Assembly: GCF_005406215.1 (NCBI RefSeq)
Contig: NZ_NXMA01000003.1
Location: forward strand, 62,001-126,000
DNA: 64,000 nucleotides
Source of the DNA: Campylobacter aviculae
GTDB lineage: Bacteria; Campylobacterota; Campylobacteria; Campylobacterales; Campylobacteraceae
Direction of reading: 5' to 3'
A model generated the notes under the pieces. That model did no database searches. It saw only the letters and a program-made list of their open reading frames with translations, and was not told the origin of the DNA. How positions within the stretch are numbered: the first letter of the stretch is position 1; every line of letters starts with the position of its first letter. The translations under genes were made by a program, and so were the position numbers. This document shows, piece by piece, positions 28,659 to 38,250 of the stretch.

Positions 28659-29906
28659 TTATTCCTTGACTATAATATTTTTCAAATCAATAAAATAAAA
28701 ATAATTTACTCCATCCTTATAATCATAATCAAGTTTCATTCCATGTGCTTCTAAAATTGTATTTACTATATAAAGCCCTAAACCAAAACTAGATTTTTGT
28801 TTTGTGCCCTGTGTAAAAGCTTGTGTATAATATTCCAAGGTATTATTAAGCTCTGGACCATGATTTTTAAAACAAATAGAATTATCCATTATATCAATTT
28901 GCACAAAACCATCTTGAGAATATTTAATACCATTATCTATCATATTTTTAATTGCTGTAGTAAAAAGCTTAAAATCTACATTTATAAAAAAACTTTGCTT
29001 CATTAAAATTCTTATATTATTATCATCACGCATAGCTATTTCTTTAGCTTCATCTAAAACATCCAAAATATTATATTTTTTTCTATTGATAAAAGCAGCA
29101 CCTGAAGTTATTTGTTCTATGGCAGCAAATTCATTAATCAAAATTTCAAGTCGATTAAAAATACTATCCAATCTTTCTTTGTATTTATTATCCTCTAGCA
29201 TTTCAAGTGTTATAAGACCTTTAGTAATTGGAGTTTTTAACTCATGCATAATATTTCTTAAGAAAAATTGACGTGATTGATTGAGTTTTCGAATTTGTAA
29301 AATAGCTTGATAAAAAGCTTCACTCACTTGAGAAATTTCATCAACCCCAGTACTAACATCTTCTATGTCGCTAATTTTTCCTTGTGCAAATTTATCGATT
29401 TGCTTTTTTAAAGCCTTTAAAGGTTTTAATTTTTTAAATATAAAAATATAAAGCAAAATAAGAATAAAAATAAAAGCAGCAGCGATAGCTTTTATGATAA
29501 AATACCTATAAGTTTGATAATCTTGATCTTTATAAAGATTTACCTTACCATCATAAATAATATTTAAATAAACCTGATTTTCATAAGAAATGATTTCGAT
29601 CAAACCATTATTAACTTCTACCCTGGCTAATACATCTCCATTAAAAAGAATTTTTCGGATTTGCTTAGCTTTTATTATTTGCTCCATTTTATTATAGTTT
29701 TTAGTCTGTTCTTCAAATTCTTGTTCACTAATAACTCCAGCAAAATACAAAAGTCTAGCATTGGCTATTAAAGAATATTTAGTATTTAATTCTCTAGTAT
29801 AATTTTGCTGATCATATTCTATTAGCCATAAAAACCCTAAAATAACACTGACTCCAGCAAAAATAAAAATAAAGGTAATGGTATAAAAAATTGAAGATCG
29901 ATTCAT
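28659..29906 (-). CDS. cprS: Sensor histidine kinase CprS
   Basis: Membrane kinase of the CprRS system, which controls biofilm formation and envelope and stress functions in C. jejuni. The 415 residues have helices at about 8-29 and 140-162, a HAMP-like region, an H-box MHELKTPITKGL (about 220-231), N-box MIDNGIKYS and a C-terminal FGLGLYIVNTIL G-box. The D-box (DXGXG) looks degenerate: the segment after the N-box reads SICFKNHGPEL, with no clear DXGXG. It overlaps cprR by 4 bp. Confidence 0.9.
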   Translation of the reverse strand: MNRSSIFYTITFIFIFAGVSVILGFLWLIEYDQQNYTRELNTKYSLIANARLLYFAGVISEQEFEEQTKNYNKMEQIIKAKQIRKILFNGDVLARVEVNNGLIEIISYENQVYLNIIYDGKVNLYKDQDYQTYRYFIIKAIAAAFIFILILLYIFIFKKLKPLKALKKQIDKFAQGKISDIEDVSTGVDEISQVSEAFYQAILQIRKLNQSRQFFLRNIMHELKTPITKGLITLEMLEDNKYKERLDSIFNRLEILINEFAAIEQITSGAAFINRKKYNILDVLDEAKEIAMRDDNNIRILMKQSFFINVDFKLFTTAIKNMIDNGIKYSQDGFVQIDIMDNSICFKNHGPELNNTLEYYTQAFTQGTKQKSSFGLGLYIVNTILEAHGMKLDYDYKDGVNYFYFIDLKNIIVKE

Positions 29907-30577
29907 TGAGTTAATTTATATCCTATCCCTCTGATAGAATGGATATATTTTGGAGTTTTAGGATCATCACCCATTTTTTGGCGAATTCTGCTGATAATAA
30001 CATCTATGCTTTTATTACTAGAATCTTCACTTATGGAAGAACAATTATACACAAGTTCTTCTCTGCTCACAACTCCACCTTCTTTTTTGATCAAATAACT
30101 TAAAATATCAAATTCAGCATTAGTCAAAATGAGTTCTTGTCCCTTCATAGAAATCGTATGTTTATATTGATCATAAACAAGATCTTTTACACTCTTAGCA
30201 AGTGTACTTTTTGTATTTGAAATTCTTCTTAAATGACTTTTAATCCGTGCTTGAAGTTCTTTAGGATTATAAGGTTTTGGTAAATAATCATCCGCTCCAA
30301 GTTCCAAAGCATTGACTTTATCGGTAATATCATGTCTTGCACTTGAAATAATAATAGGAGTATCGTATTTTTTACGAATTTCTTCACACACTTCAAGTCC
30401 ATCAAGTCCCGGCAAGGAAAGATCTAAAATAATTAGCTGATACTCTTTTAAGGCAAGTTTTGAGAGTCCGATATAAGGCTCATGAGCTATATCGACTTTC
30501 ATTTCAAATTTTTCCAAATATTCAGCGGTAATTTCAGCTAATTCTAAATCATCTTCTATCATAAGAATATTAATCAT
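29903..30577 (-). CDS. cprR: Response regulator CprR
   Basis: OmpR-family regulator, 224 residues, essential in C. jejuni. Receiver domain with MIEDD acidic pocket, phospho-acceptor Asp in LIILDLSLPG (about residue 52) and KPYNPKEL; the winged-helix domain ends RGIGYKLTQ. The ATG follows AAAGGAATATC, a strong ribosome binding site. It has its own upstream region behind the htrA terminator. Confidence 0.93.
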   Translation of the reverse strand: MINILMIEDDLELAEITAEYLEKFEMKVDIAHEPYIGLSKLALKEYQLIILDLSLPGLDGLEVCEEIRKKYDTPIIISSARHDITDKVNALELGADDYLPKPYNPKELQARIKSHLRRISNTKSTLAKSVKDLVYDQYKHTISMKGQELILTNAEFDILSYLIKKEGGVVSREELVYNCSSISEDSSNKSIDVIISRIRQKMGDDPKTPKYIHSIRGIGYKLTQ

Positions 30578-30624
30578 GATATTCCTTTTTAATTTAATCT
30601 TAAAAACTTAATTTTAAACTAGAA

Positions 30625-30659
30625 TTTATAACAAAAGGAAAACCTCCTTTTGTTATAAA
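30625..30659 (-). terminator. Intrinsic terminator of htrA
   Basis: Perfect 15-bp inverted repeat (arms 30625-30639 and 30645-30659) with a 5-nt loop, directly after the htrA stop and before the cprRS promoter region. The T tail is interrupted on the minus strand. Confidence 0.75.
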
Positions 30660-30660
30660 A

Positions 30661-32079
30661 TTATTTTAATACTAGCAAAGTAGCAAAACCATTGCGGTAT
30701 ACCCAGATCTTGATAAATTCTTTTTTATTATTTTGTTTTAAAGCCTGATCTAAATCTTTTAAATTCTTAATTTCGCTCTGCCCTACACCTATAATAATAT
30801 CCCCTTTTTTAAATCCTGATTCCCTAGCCTTACTTTTATCTTTAACGCTTTCGACAAAAACCCCATTTACATCTTTTGGAATTTGCAGATGATCTTTTAA
30901 TCTGACATCTAAATTTCTCAAACTTAAGCCGTCAATTAAATTACTTTGAACTCCTTTAGAGCTATCTTTTTCTCCTTTAAGAACAAAAGTTGTTTGTTTA
31001 TTATCCCCATCTCTTTCATAGTTAATTGTAATTTTTTCTCCGATTTCAAGAGTTCCTATATAGTTTTTTAAATCCATTGGATTTTTAATGATTTTATCAT
31101 TAACTTTAGTAACCAAATCTCCACGTTTTAGTCCGGCTTCATCAGCACTTGAACCTTTTTGAACATCTGTAATTAAGGCACCTTCTTGATTTTTATAGGC
31201 TTTTTTAGTATCACCATATAAAGCCGAAATAGTTACTCCTAGAAAACCTCTTTCAATTTTGCCTTTTTCAATAAGTTTTTTAGCTATATCTTTAACCATA
31301 TTTGAAGGAATTGCAAATCCTATACCATTATTCCCACCACCTCGAGAAAGTATAGCTGAATTAATTCCTACTAAAAATCCGCGACTATCCACTAAAGCGC
31401 CGCCTGAATTTCCTGGATTAATAGACGCATCTGTTTGAATAAAATTTTCATACTGATTAAGACCAATATTATCTTTATTTAATGCTGAAATAATTCCACT
31501 TGTTACACTAAAACCTACCCCAAAAGGATTTCCTAGCGCAAACACTACATCTCCTTCCATTAAATTATCTGAATTGGCAAAAGTAATAGCTGAAAGATTT
31601 TTAGCATCTATTTTAATTACAGCCAAATCTGTTTTTGGATCTTTTCCTATTAATTTGGCTTTATATTCTGTATCACTACCTGGTAAATTTACAGTGATCG
31701 TATCTGCATCATCTACTACGTGATTATTAGTAACAATGTAACCATCCTTTGAAATAATCACTCCTGAGCCTAAAGAACTGATGACTTCTTTATCATTTTT
31801 GCTTTTCCTTTGAGGAAAGTCAAAGTCAAAAAATTGCTTAAAATAAGGATCGTTAAAAAAATCATCCAAAGGACTGAAACGATTTGTCTGTGTTATAGTT
31901 TTTGAAGTTGAAATATTAACAACTGATTTTTTAACTTCTTTAATAGAATCATGATAGCTTAAGATAACCCCACCATCTGCCGGATTAATACGATTAGCCG
32001 ACATATCAGACTCGTTAAAGTTAATACTCGCTGCAAATAATGCACTTGCTAAACCTAGTGATAAAATAATCTTTTTCAT
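30661..32079 (-). CDS. htrA: Periplasmic serine protease and chaperone HtrA
   Basis: Degrades and refolds misfolded envelope proteins; in C. jejuni it is also secreted and cleaves E-cadherin and tight-junction proteins. The 472 residues have a signal peptide (cleavage near 16-17), a trypsin-like domain with the triad H120 (TNNHVVD), D151 (KTDLAVI) and S225 (GNSGGAL), and two PDZ domains (about 280-365 and 385-470). All catalytic residues are intact. Divergent from cbpA, with its own terminator. Confidence 0.97.
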   Translation of the reverse strand: MKKIILSLGLASALFAASINFNESDMSANRINPADGGVILSYHDSIKEVKKSVVNISTSKTITQTNRFSPLDDFFNDPYFKQFFDFDFPQRKSKNDKEVISSLGSGVIISKDGYIVTNNHVVDDADTITVNLPGSDTEYKAKLIGKDPKTDLAVIKIDAKNLSAITFANSDNLMEGDVVFALGNPFGVGFSVTSGIISALNKDNIGLNQYENFIQTDASINPGNSGGALVDSRGFLVGINSAILSRGGGNNGIGFAIPSNMVKDIAKKLIEKGKIERGFLGVTISALYGDTKKAYKNQEGALITDVQKGSSADEAGLKRGDLVTKVNDKIIKNPMDLKNYIGTLEIGEKITINYERDGDNKQTTFVLKGEKDSSKGVQSNLIDGLSLRNLDVRLKDHLQIPKDVNGVFVESVKDKSKARESGFKKGDIIIGVGQSEIKNLKDLDQALKQNNKKEFIKIWVYRNGFATLLVLK

Positions 32080-32196
32080 TTTTTTCCTTTCTATTAGAAA
32101 ATTGAGAAGTTCTAATATAATTTTCTTCGTAAAAAATATTTTTTACATACAGATATAGTATAAAATCAAAAATTTACGAAATTGTAAATAAAAAAA

Positions 32197-32254
32197 CTTG
32201 AGTGATAAAAATTGATAAAACTTGATTGACTTAGACTAAAGTTTTTGCTATAAT
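32197..32254 (+). promoter_or_regulatory. cbpA-hspR promoter with HspR-site-like repeats
   Basis: TTGACT (32226-32231) and TATAAT (32249-32254), spaced by 17 bp, form a clear sigma70 promoter. Immediately upstream are CTTGAGT (32197-32203, a HAIR half-site), CTTGATT (32221-32227) and two copies of TGATAAAA (32203-32210, 32213-32220). HspR represses its own operon in relatives; the HAIR inverted arm ACTCAAG is not perfectly present. Confidence 0.65.
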
Positions 32255-32337
32255 TACTTATTTATGATTATTTATTAAATTCATTGATAAAGATTTTTAG
32301 ATTAAAAATTAATTTTTATTCTCAAGGAAAATTAAGA

Positions 32338-33222
32338 ATGAATAGTTTATATGAAACGCTTGGAGTATCAAAAAATGCAAGCTCTGATGAAATAAAAAAA
32401 GCTTATCGTCGCTTAGCAAGACAATATCACCCTGATATTAATAAAGAAAAAGGAGCTGAAGAAAAATTTAAAGAAATCAATGCCGCTTATGAAATCTTAA
32501 GCGATGAAACAAAACGTGCCCAATATGATCAGTATGGTGATTCTATATTTGGAGGGCAAAGTTTTCATGATTTTTCAAGAAATACAGGTGGAATTAATTT
32601 AGATGATATTTTAAAAGATTTATTTGGCGGAGGTTTTGGCGGATCTTCACGCGGCAATCGTTTTAATGGATTTTCCTCTAAAGGATTTGGAGGATTTGGA
32701 AACTTTGAAGAAAATTTAGATTTGACTATAGAATTAACCATTCCTTTTGAAAAAGCTGTTGTTGGAGGAGAACATACCTTTACTTTTCAAGGAGAAAATA
32801 TCAAATTTAAAATTCCACACGGCATCAAAGAAGGTGAAAAACTTAGAATTCGCGGAAAAGGAAAAAATGCCTATAACAAAACCCGCGGCGATCTCATCAT
32901 TGTAGTAAAAATTGAAGAAAGTAAAATATACCAAAGAGAAGACGATGATTTGTATCAAAAAATAGATATTTCGCTTAAAACCGCTTTATTTGGCGGAAAA
33001 ATCACAATTAAAACTTTTAAGGAAGACAAAAAAGAAGCCACAATTTCTATAGCTCCAAATTCAAAAAATGGACAAAAAATACGTTTAAAAGGCTATGGAG
33101 TACAAAATAGAAAAAATAATATTTACGGAGATTTATATTTAATTTTAAATGTTGTTCTACCCAATACAGAAACATTGGATAAAAATTTTATCGAACTTTT
33201 AAAAGAAAAACTTCCAGAATAA
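32338..33222 (+). CDS. cbpA: DnaJ-like co-chaperone CbpA
   Basis: Co-chaperone of DnaK; 294 residues: J domain with the HPD motif (HPD at about 33-35, in [10 protein letters not shown]), a Gly/Phe-rich linker (about 75-120) and two C-terminal substrate-binding domains. It has no zinc-finger cysteine repeats, which separates it from DnaJ. The ATG at 32338 (after CAAGGAAAATTAAGA) is preferred; a longer reading starts in the promoter leader. First gene of the heat-shock operon with hspR. Confidence 0.93.
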   Translation: MNSLYETLGVSKNASSDEIKKAYRRLARQYHPDINKEKGAEEKFKEINAAYEILSDETKRAQYDQYGDSIFGGQSFHDFSRNTGGINLDDILKDLFGGGFGGSSRGNRFNGFSSKGFGGFGNFEENLDLTIELTIPFEKAVVGGEHTFTFQGENIKFKIPHGIKEGEKLRIRGKGKNAYNKTRGDLIIVVKIEESKIYQREDDDLYQKIDISLKTALFGGKITIKTFKEDKKEATISIAPNSKNGQKIRLKGYGVQNRKNNIYGDLYLILNVVLPNTETLDKNFIELLKEKLPE

Positions 33223-33232
33223 GGAGAAAATA

Positions 33233-33607
33233 ATGGATCATCATTATGACGAACCCGTATATTTGATAAGTGTCGTTGCTAAAGTATTGAGTATACACCC
33301 TCAAACCCTAAGACAATACGAAAGAGAAGGTTTAGTAGAGCCTAGCAGAACTGATGGTAAAATAAGACTATATTCTCAAAGAGATATTGATCGTATCAAA
33401 CTTATACTACGTCTAACTCGTGATATGGGTGTGAATTTAGCTGGAGTAGATGTTATATTAAAGCTAAAAAATCAAATTCATGAATTTGAAAATTTGATTG
33501 ATGAATTACGTTTAGAACTTAGTAAGCAGCAAAATCCGGATGCGGCTTCAAAAGCCGTCGTTAAGCATAAAAATAGCTTTGACTTAATCTTCTATGAGAA
33601 AAAATGA
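33233..33607 (+). CDS. hspR: Heat-shock repressor HspR (MerR family)
   Basis: A 124-residue MerR-type repressor of heat-shock genes. The winged helix-turn-helix covers about 8-75 (ISVVAKVLSIHPQTLRQYERE...GKIRLYSQRDIDRIKLI), followed by a coiled-coil dimerisation helix (about 78-105). It lies 10 bp after cbpA behind AAGGAGAAA, a common HspR arrangement in Campylobacterota. It probably autoregulates through the sites at 32197-32227. Confidence 0.95.
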   Translation: MDHHYDEPVYLISVVAKVLSIHPQTLRQYEREGLVEPSRTDGKIRLYSQRDIDRIKLILRLTRDMGVNLAGVDVILKLKNQIHEFENLIDELRLELSKQQNPDAASKAVVKHKNSFDLIFYEKK

Positions 33608-33613
33608 TAAAAA

Positions 33614-35239
33614 ATGGATAATTTTTTAGAAATTTTTCTCATAGCAGCAGCAATAGCTATCATCTTAAATGTTATTTTAAAAAAATTCGAAATTCCTACT
33701 ATTATTGGTTATATAGCAGCTGGAGAAATTATTTCTGAAATTTATCACTTAAGTGGCAAAGGCGAAATAACGCATATTGCTGAATTTGGTATCGTCTTTT
33801 TAATGTTTACTATTGGGCTTGAATTTTCTTTTAAACATTTAATAGCTATGAAACAAGAAGTTTTTTTAAATGGTTCTTTACAAATGCTTACTTGTGGATT
33901 TGTATTTACTCTAATTGTTATGGGAATTTTAGGTCTTGGAGATAAAAGTGCAACAATAGCAGGTTTTGCCCTAGCCCTTTCCTCTACTGCCGTTGTACTT
34001 AAAATGTTAAATGACAATGGAGATATTAATGAACAATACGGCAGAAAAGCTTTAGGAATATTACTTTTTCAAGATATAGCCGTTATTCCTTTACTTTTGC
34101 TCGTAGATATATTTTCATCTAACAATCAAGATATAGGACAATTATTACTCACTTCTCTTATTTCAGCAATTGTTTTAATTGCTTTACTTTTTTTTATAGG
34201 CAAATACTTAGTAGATAGAGTTTTTAGACTTATTATTCGCGCTTCCTCTCAAGAAATTTTTATAGCCACAATTTTATTTATGGTAATAGGTGCAAGTTTT
34301 TTAGCAAATTATTTTGGATTTTCTTACTCTTTAGGTGCTTTTATAGCAGGAGCATTGATAGCAGAAACAAAGTATAAGCATAAAATTGAAGCGGATTTAA
34401 TTCCTTTTAGAGATTTACTTTTAGGGCTTTTTTTTATGACGGTAGGAATGCAAATTCAACTTGATATTATTGCCACAAATTGGTTTTTAATTTGTATTTT
34501 AACCCTACTTATTATGTCAATGAAATTTGGCATTATATTTGGATTTTTATTCCTTTACACAAAAAAAAGAGTGGCTCTAAAAACAGCCTTTTCTATTGCT
34601 CAAGTTGGAGAATTTGCCCTAGCTATTTTTTCAATTTTACAAGCTAAAGGAATGCTCGATATTGAAACTTCTCAAATTTTAATCGTAGTATCAATTATAA
34701 CCATGATTATCACACCTTTTATACTTAATAATATACGTAAAATTGCAAATGTAGTCGAAGATATAGCTTTAAATACAAACGCTACACAAAATAATATCCA
34801 ACAAAGCAAATTAAAAAATCATCTTGTCATTTTTGGTTATGGGCGTTTAGGACAAGAAATGGTGCAAAGGATTAAAAATACTGGTGTGCCTTATTTGGTA
34901 TTAGAAAGTGATTTAAATTTAGTTGAATTAGGAAATAGTCGCGGAGAAAATGTGATTTTTGCGAATGCGGCCCAAGAAGAAACTCTAAAAATTGCTAATA
35001 TAGAAGAGTGTGCAGTCGCAGTTATTACCATCACCAATGAAGCAAAGCTCGAAATGCTTTGTCAGCTTTTATCATCTTATCCAAAACCTATTGATACCAT
35101 TATTCACGTCAATGGAAATCTTGAAAGAATGCTGTTTTCAAGTATAGATGAAAATATTCGTATTATAAATTCTGAAAAAATTTTAGCTCGAAATTTAGTC
35201 CAAGAAGCGTTAGAATGTAGAATTCATAAAAATACCTAA
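33614..35239 (+). CDS. Monovalent cation:proton antiporter, KefB/CPA2 family with RCK domain
   Basis: A 541-residue membrane protein with about 12-13 helices of the CPA2 exchanger fold (LMFTIGLEFSFKHL near 57-70; YSLGAFIAGALIAETKYK near 238-255) and a C-terminal cytosolic RCK-N domain with the nucleotide-binding motif HLVIFGYGRLGQEM (about 399-412). It exchanges K+ or Na+ for protons and is gated by a bound nucleotide. No regulatory KefF/G partner is adjacent. Follows hspR by 6 bp. Confidence 0.88.
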   Translation: MDNFLEIFLIAAAIAIILNVILKKFEIPTIIGYIAAGEIISEIYHLSGKGEITHIAEFGIVFLMFTIGLEFSFKHLIAMKQEVFLNGSLQMLTCGFVFTLIVMGILGLGDKSATIAGFALALSSTAVVLKMLNDNGDINEQYGRKALGILLFQDIAVIPLLLLVDIFSSNNQDIGQLLLTSLISAIVLIALLFFIGKYLVDRVFRLIIRASSQEIFIATILFMVIGASFLANYFGFSYSLGAFIAGALIAETKYKHKIEADLIPFRDLLLGLFFMTVGMQIQLDIIATNWFLICILTLLIMSMKFGIIFGFLFLYTKKRVALKTAFSIAQVGEFALAIFSILQAKGMLDIETSQILIVVSIITMIITPFILNNIRKIANVVEDIALNTNATQNNIQQSKLKNHLVIFGYGRLGQEMVQRIKNTGVPYLVLESDLNLVELGNSRGENVIFANAAQEETLKIANIEECAVAVITITNEAKLEMLCQLLSSYPKPIDTIIHVNGNLERMLFSSIDENIRIINSEKILARNLVQEALECRIHKNT

Positions 35240-35248
35240 AGGATAGTT

Positions 35249-35578
35249 TTGAGAAAAATCGATGAAAAAAATCTAAGAGTAAAATATCTAAGAGCATTAG
35301 AGAAATTTTCCAACATAGCAAGGTCTTGCTTAAAAAGAGAAGACTTTGAAATAGAAAAATTTCAAGAAAGAATGCAAAAAAATAAAAAAGTTATAGAAAA
35401 ATGTCAAGCAGTTGTTTTAAACTCGACCTATAGTAAGGCTTTGGAAAATTTTGTCAATGCTTGCCTTGATTTTTCTTTAAACAAAGAGAAGCTTTTAAGC
35501 CTTGCCAACTCTTTAGATAAGCTTAAAAATCAAAACAAAAAAGAAAAACACAAAAACTATTTAAAGGAATATGAATGA
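35249..35578 (+). CDS. Small coiled-coil hypothetical protein (TTG start)
   Basis: A 109-residue basic, helical protein with no recognised domain; it resembles the Cj1232-type genes found between the antiporter and HAD hydrolase. It starts at TTG (35249) behind AAAGGATAG. Its stop overlaps the HAD gene start by 4 bp (ATGA), so the two are translationally coupled. Codon use matches the neighbours. Confidence 0.75.
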   Translation: MRKIDEKNLRVKYLRALEKFSNIARSCLKREDFEIEKFQERMQKNKKVIEKCQAVVLNSTYSKALENFVNACLDFSLNKEKLLSLANSLDKLKNQNKKEKHKNYLKEYE

Positions 35579-36198
35579 TTAATGTATTTTTTGATATGGA
35601 TGGAACTTTAATTGATAGTGCAAATGCAATCGCTTGTGCCGTTAATGAAATTCGAGCGGATTTAAATTTAGATTCTCTCTCAAAAGAAAAAATAACTTCA
35701 ATTATCAATACGCCTAACATAGATTGGGCTAAAGAACTTTATAATATTGATAATTTTCATCATTCTAGTTTTAAAGACGGTTTTGAAAAATATTTCATCA
35801 AACATTATGAACAAAGTGTAATTTTATTTGATGGAGTTATAGAACTTTTAGATTTTTTAAAAAGTAAAAATTGTTTTTTAGCTATCGCAACAAATGCTCC
35901 ACAAAGTTCTCTTTCTAGCATACTTAAAAAACACAATATTATTCCATATTTTGATAAAATTTTAGGTGTAAGCGTTGGTATAGAACCAAAACCAAATCCC
36001 CAAATGCTTAATCTTCTTATAGATGAAGCTCCTTATCCAACAAGTATTTTTATAGGTGATAGTCAAAAAGATAAAGAATGTGCTAAAAATGCAAAAATTC
36101 CATACTATCACGCCAAATGGTATCAAACAGATAATTTAAAAGAAAACGAATTTGGCAATGTACAAACTTTAAAAAAATACTTATTAAAATATTTATGA
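35575..36198 (+). CDS. HAD-family hydrolase
   Basis: A 207-residue phosphatase-type HAD protein with motif I FFDMDGTLID (nucleophile Asp at about 7), motif II (AIATNAP region), motif III lysine in PKPNP and motif IV FIGDSQKDKE. It has a small helical cap (about 15-80). It may be a phosphoglycolate- or nucleotide-type phosphatase; no substrate is evident. Coupled to the small gene upstream. Confidence 0.88.
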   Translation: MINVFFDMDGTLIDSANAIACAVNEIRADLNLDSLSKEKITSIINTPNIDWAKELYNIDNFHHSSFKDGFEKYFIKHYEQSVILFDGVIELLDFLKSKNCFLAIATNAPQSSLSSILKKHNIIPYFDKILGVSVGIEPKPNPQMLNLLIDEAPYPTSIFIGDSQKDKECAKNAKIPYYHAKWYQTDNLKENEFGNVQTLKKYLLKYL

Positions 36199-36235
36199 GT
36201 TTTTTAAAAAAATATAGTTAAAATAACGCAAATTC

Positions 36236-36241
36236 TATAAT
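36236..36241 (+). promoter_or_regulatory. -10 element upstream of glyS
   Basis: TATAAT 17 bp before the glyS ATG, in the only sizeable gap of this stretch; leader would be about 10 nt. Confidence 0.5.
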
Positions 36242-36258
36242 TTAAAAGAAAGTAAAAT

Positions 36259-38250
36259 ATGAGTGAGTTATTGATTGAAATTGGCGTAGAAGAATTACCT
36301 GCTATACCTTTATTAAAAGAACTTCCAAATATAGAAAAAAAATGGCAAAATATTTTAGATGAATATCATTTAATGAGTGAATTTGAATTTTATTACACTC
36401 CTCGTCGTTTGGTATTTTTTCATAAAAATTTTCATGATAAACAAGAAGATATTGCAGCTGAATTTATAGGAGCTCCTAAAAACATAGCTTTTAAGGAGGG
36501 TAAATTAACTCCTGCGGGCAAGGCATTTTTAGAAAAAGCAGGTATTAAAGAAAATGAACTTGAATTTAAAGAAATCAAGGGAAAAGAAGTTTTATATTAT
36601 CAAAAAACCTTACAGGGTAAAAATAGTACTGAAGTTTTAGGTGAAATGATTGATAAATTTCTAAAAAGCTTAAACTTTGGTAAAAGTATGCGCTGGGGGG
36701 ATAATCCTTTTGAATTTATCCGTCCTATAAGAAGTATAGCTTGTATTTTAGATAACAAACTTGTTGAATTTAAAAGCTTTGGGGTAAAAAGTTCCCAAAA
36801 AACTTTTGTTCATAGAAGTATTAGTTATGATTATTTCGATTTTAAAAATGCTAAAGAATATTTCCAAATTTTAGAAGATAATTATATTATTCTTGATCCA
36901 AAAAAACGTCAAGAAAAAATTTTAAGCGAATTTGCAAGACTTGAAAGTGAGCATCAAATTTCTATTGCACAAGATGAAGAGCTTTTAGCTGAAGTTGTAG
37001 CAATTACAGAATACCCAAAAGCTCTTTTTGGAAGTTTCGAAGAAATTTTTTTAGAGATCCCAAATGAAGTCATCATCACTTCAATGCGAGAAAATCAACG
37101 TTATTTTGCCGTCTTTGATAAAAAAGGATTGAGTAACCATTTTATTGTAGTTAGCAACGCAGTTTGTAAAGACTATTCTAAAATCATACATGGTAATGAA
37201 AGGGTTTTACGGGCAAGATTAAGCGATGCAATGTTTTTTTATAAAAACGATTTGCAAAAAGGTTTAGAGCCTGAAAAACTTAAAAAAATAGTCTATCTTG
37301 AAAATTTAGGAACCGTAAATGATAAAAGTTTAAGAGAAATTGAACTTGCAAAAATTTTATGTGAATTTTTACAAAATCATAAAATTGAAAATATTTCCAA
37401 AGCTATTCATTACGCAAAAGCAGATTTAGCCACTCAAATGGTTTATGAATTTACAGATCTGCAAGGAATTATAGGAAGTTATTATGCTTCTAAAATGGGT
37501 TTTGATTATGAAATTTGCTTAGCTATAAAAGAACAATACTTACCAAATTCCGAAAAATCCGATCTTCCAAGTACCGAATTCTCAAGCATAGTCGCTTTAG
37601 CTAATAAATTCGATACACTTTTAGGGCTTTTTAGTATAGGAAAAATTCCAAACGGAACAAAAGATCCTTATGCGTTAAGACGTGCTGCAAATGGGATATT
37701 AAAGATACTTTTACATTTAAACAAAAATTTCGATATCGATACATTTTTAGAAAAAGCTTCAAAAAACTATCAAAATTTTAATTTGCAAATTTTAAAAGAT
37801 TTCATTTTTGAAAGACTTTACACTTTTTATGATCTAAATCCTAGCTTTATCAAAGCTGTCCTTGTTTCAAAAAATTCCGATATTATTTCTATCAATGAAA
37901 GTATTAAAGCTCTAGCCCAAATCAGTCAAAAAAATAATTTTGCTGAATACTTTAGTACCTTTAAACGTCTTGCAAATATTGCTCAAAAAACTACAAATAC
38001 TATTGATGAAAGCTTATTTATAGAAGCTGAAAAAAAACTTTATGTGGCATTTAAAAAAAGTTTGGAAGCACATACAATCAAAGAAAAATTAAATAATTTA
38101 TTTGCTTTAAAACCTGAAATTGATGCCTTTTTCGAAGCTGTTATGATTAATGATAAAGATGAAAAACTTAAGAATAATCGCCAAGCTTTAGTATTTAGCA
38201 TCTATCAAGAATTTCTTAAAATTGCAGACATTAAGGAACTTAGCTTATGA
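36259..38250 (+). CDS. glyS: Glycyl-tRNA synthetase beta subunit
   Basis: Beta chain of the alpha2beta2 glycyl-tRNA synthetase, which charges tRNA-Gly together with GlyQ (not in this window). The 663-residue protein opens with SELLIEIGVEELPA, the family signature, followed by the TPRRL and RWG segments (RWGDNPFEFIRPIR, about 142-155) and an anticodon-binding HD-like C-terminal region with GTKDPYALRR (about 468-477). Normal length, intact. Confidence 0.96.
   Translation: MSELLIEIGVEELPAIPLLKELPNIEKKWQNILDEYHLMSEFEFYYTPRRLVFFHKNFHDKQEDIAAEFIGAPKNIAFKEGKLTPAGKAFLEKAGIKENELEFKEIKGKEVLYYQKTLQGKNSTEVLGEMIDKFLKSLNFGKSMRWGDNPFEFIRPIRSIACILDNKLVEFKSFGVKSSQKTFVHRSISYDYFDFKNAKEYFQILEDNYIILDPKKRQEKILSEFARLESEHQISIAQDEELLAEVVAITEYPKALFGSFEEIFLEIPNEVIITSMRENQRYFAVFDKKGLSNHFIVVSNAVCKDYSKIIHGNERVLRARLSDAMFFYKNDLQKGLEPEKLKKIVYLENLGTVNDKSLREIELAKILCEFLQNHKIENISKAIHYAKADLATQMVYEFTDLQGIIGSYYASKMGFDYEICLAIKEQYLPNSEKSDLPSTEFSSIVALANKFDTLLGLFSIGKIPNGTKDPYALRRAANGILKILLHLNKNFDIDTFLEKASKNYQNFNLQILKDFIFERLYTFYDLNPSFIKAVLVSKNSDIISINESIKALAQISQKNNFAEYFSTFKRLANIAQKTTNTIDESLFIEAEKKLYVAFKKSLEAHTIKEKLNNLFALKPEIDAFFEAVMINDKDEKLKNNRQALVFSIYQEFLKIADIKELSL

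Noticed and set aside
36690-36705. G6 run in glyS as a contingency tract
   Set aside because: Six Gs are too short for the usual Campylobacter slip-strand switching and lie in an essential gene.
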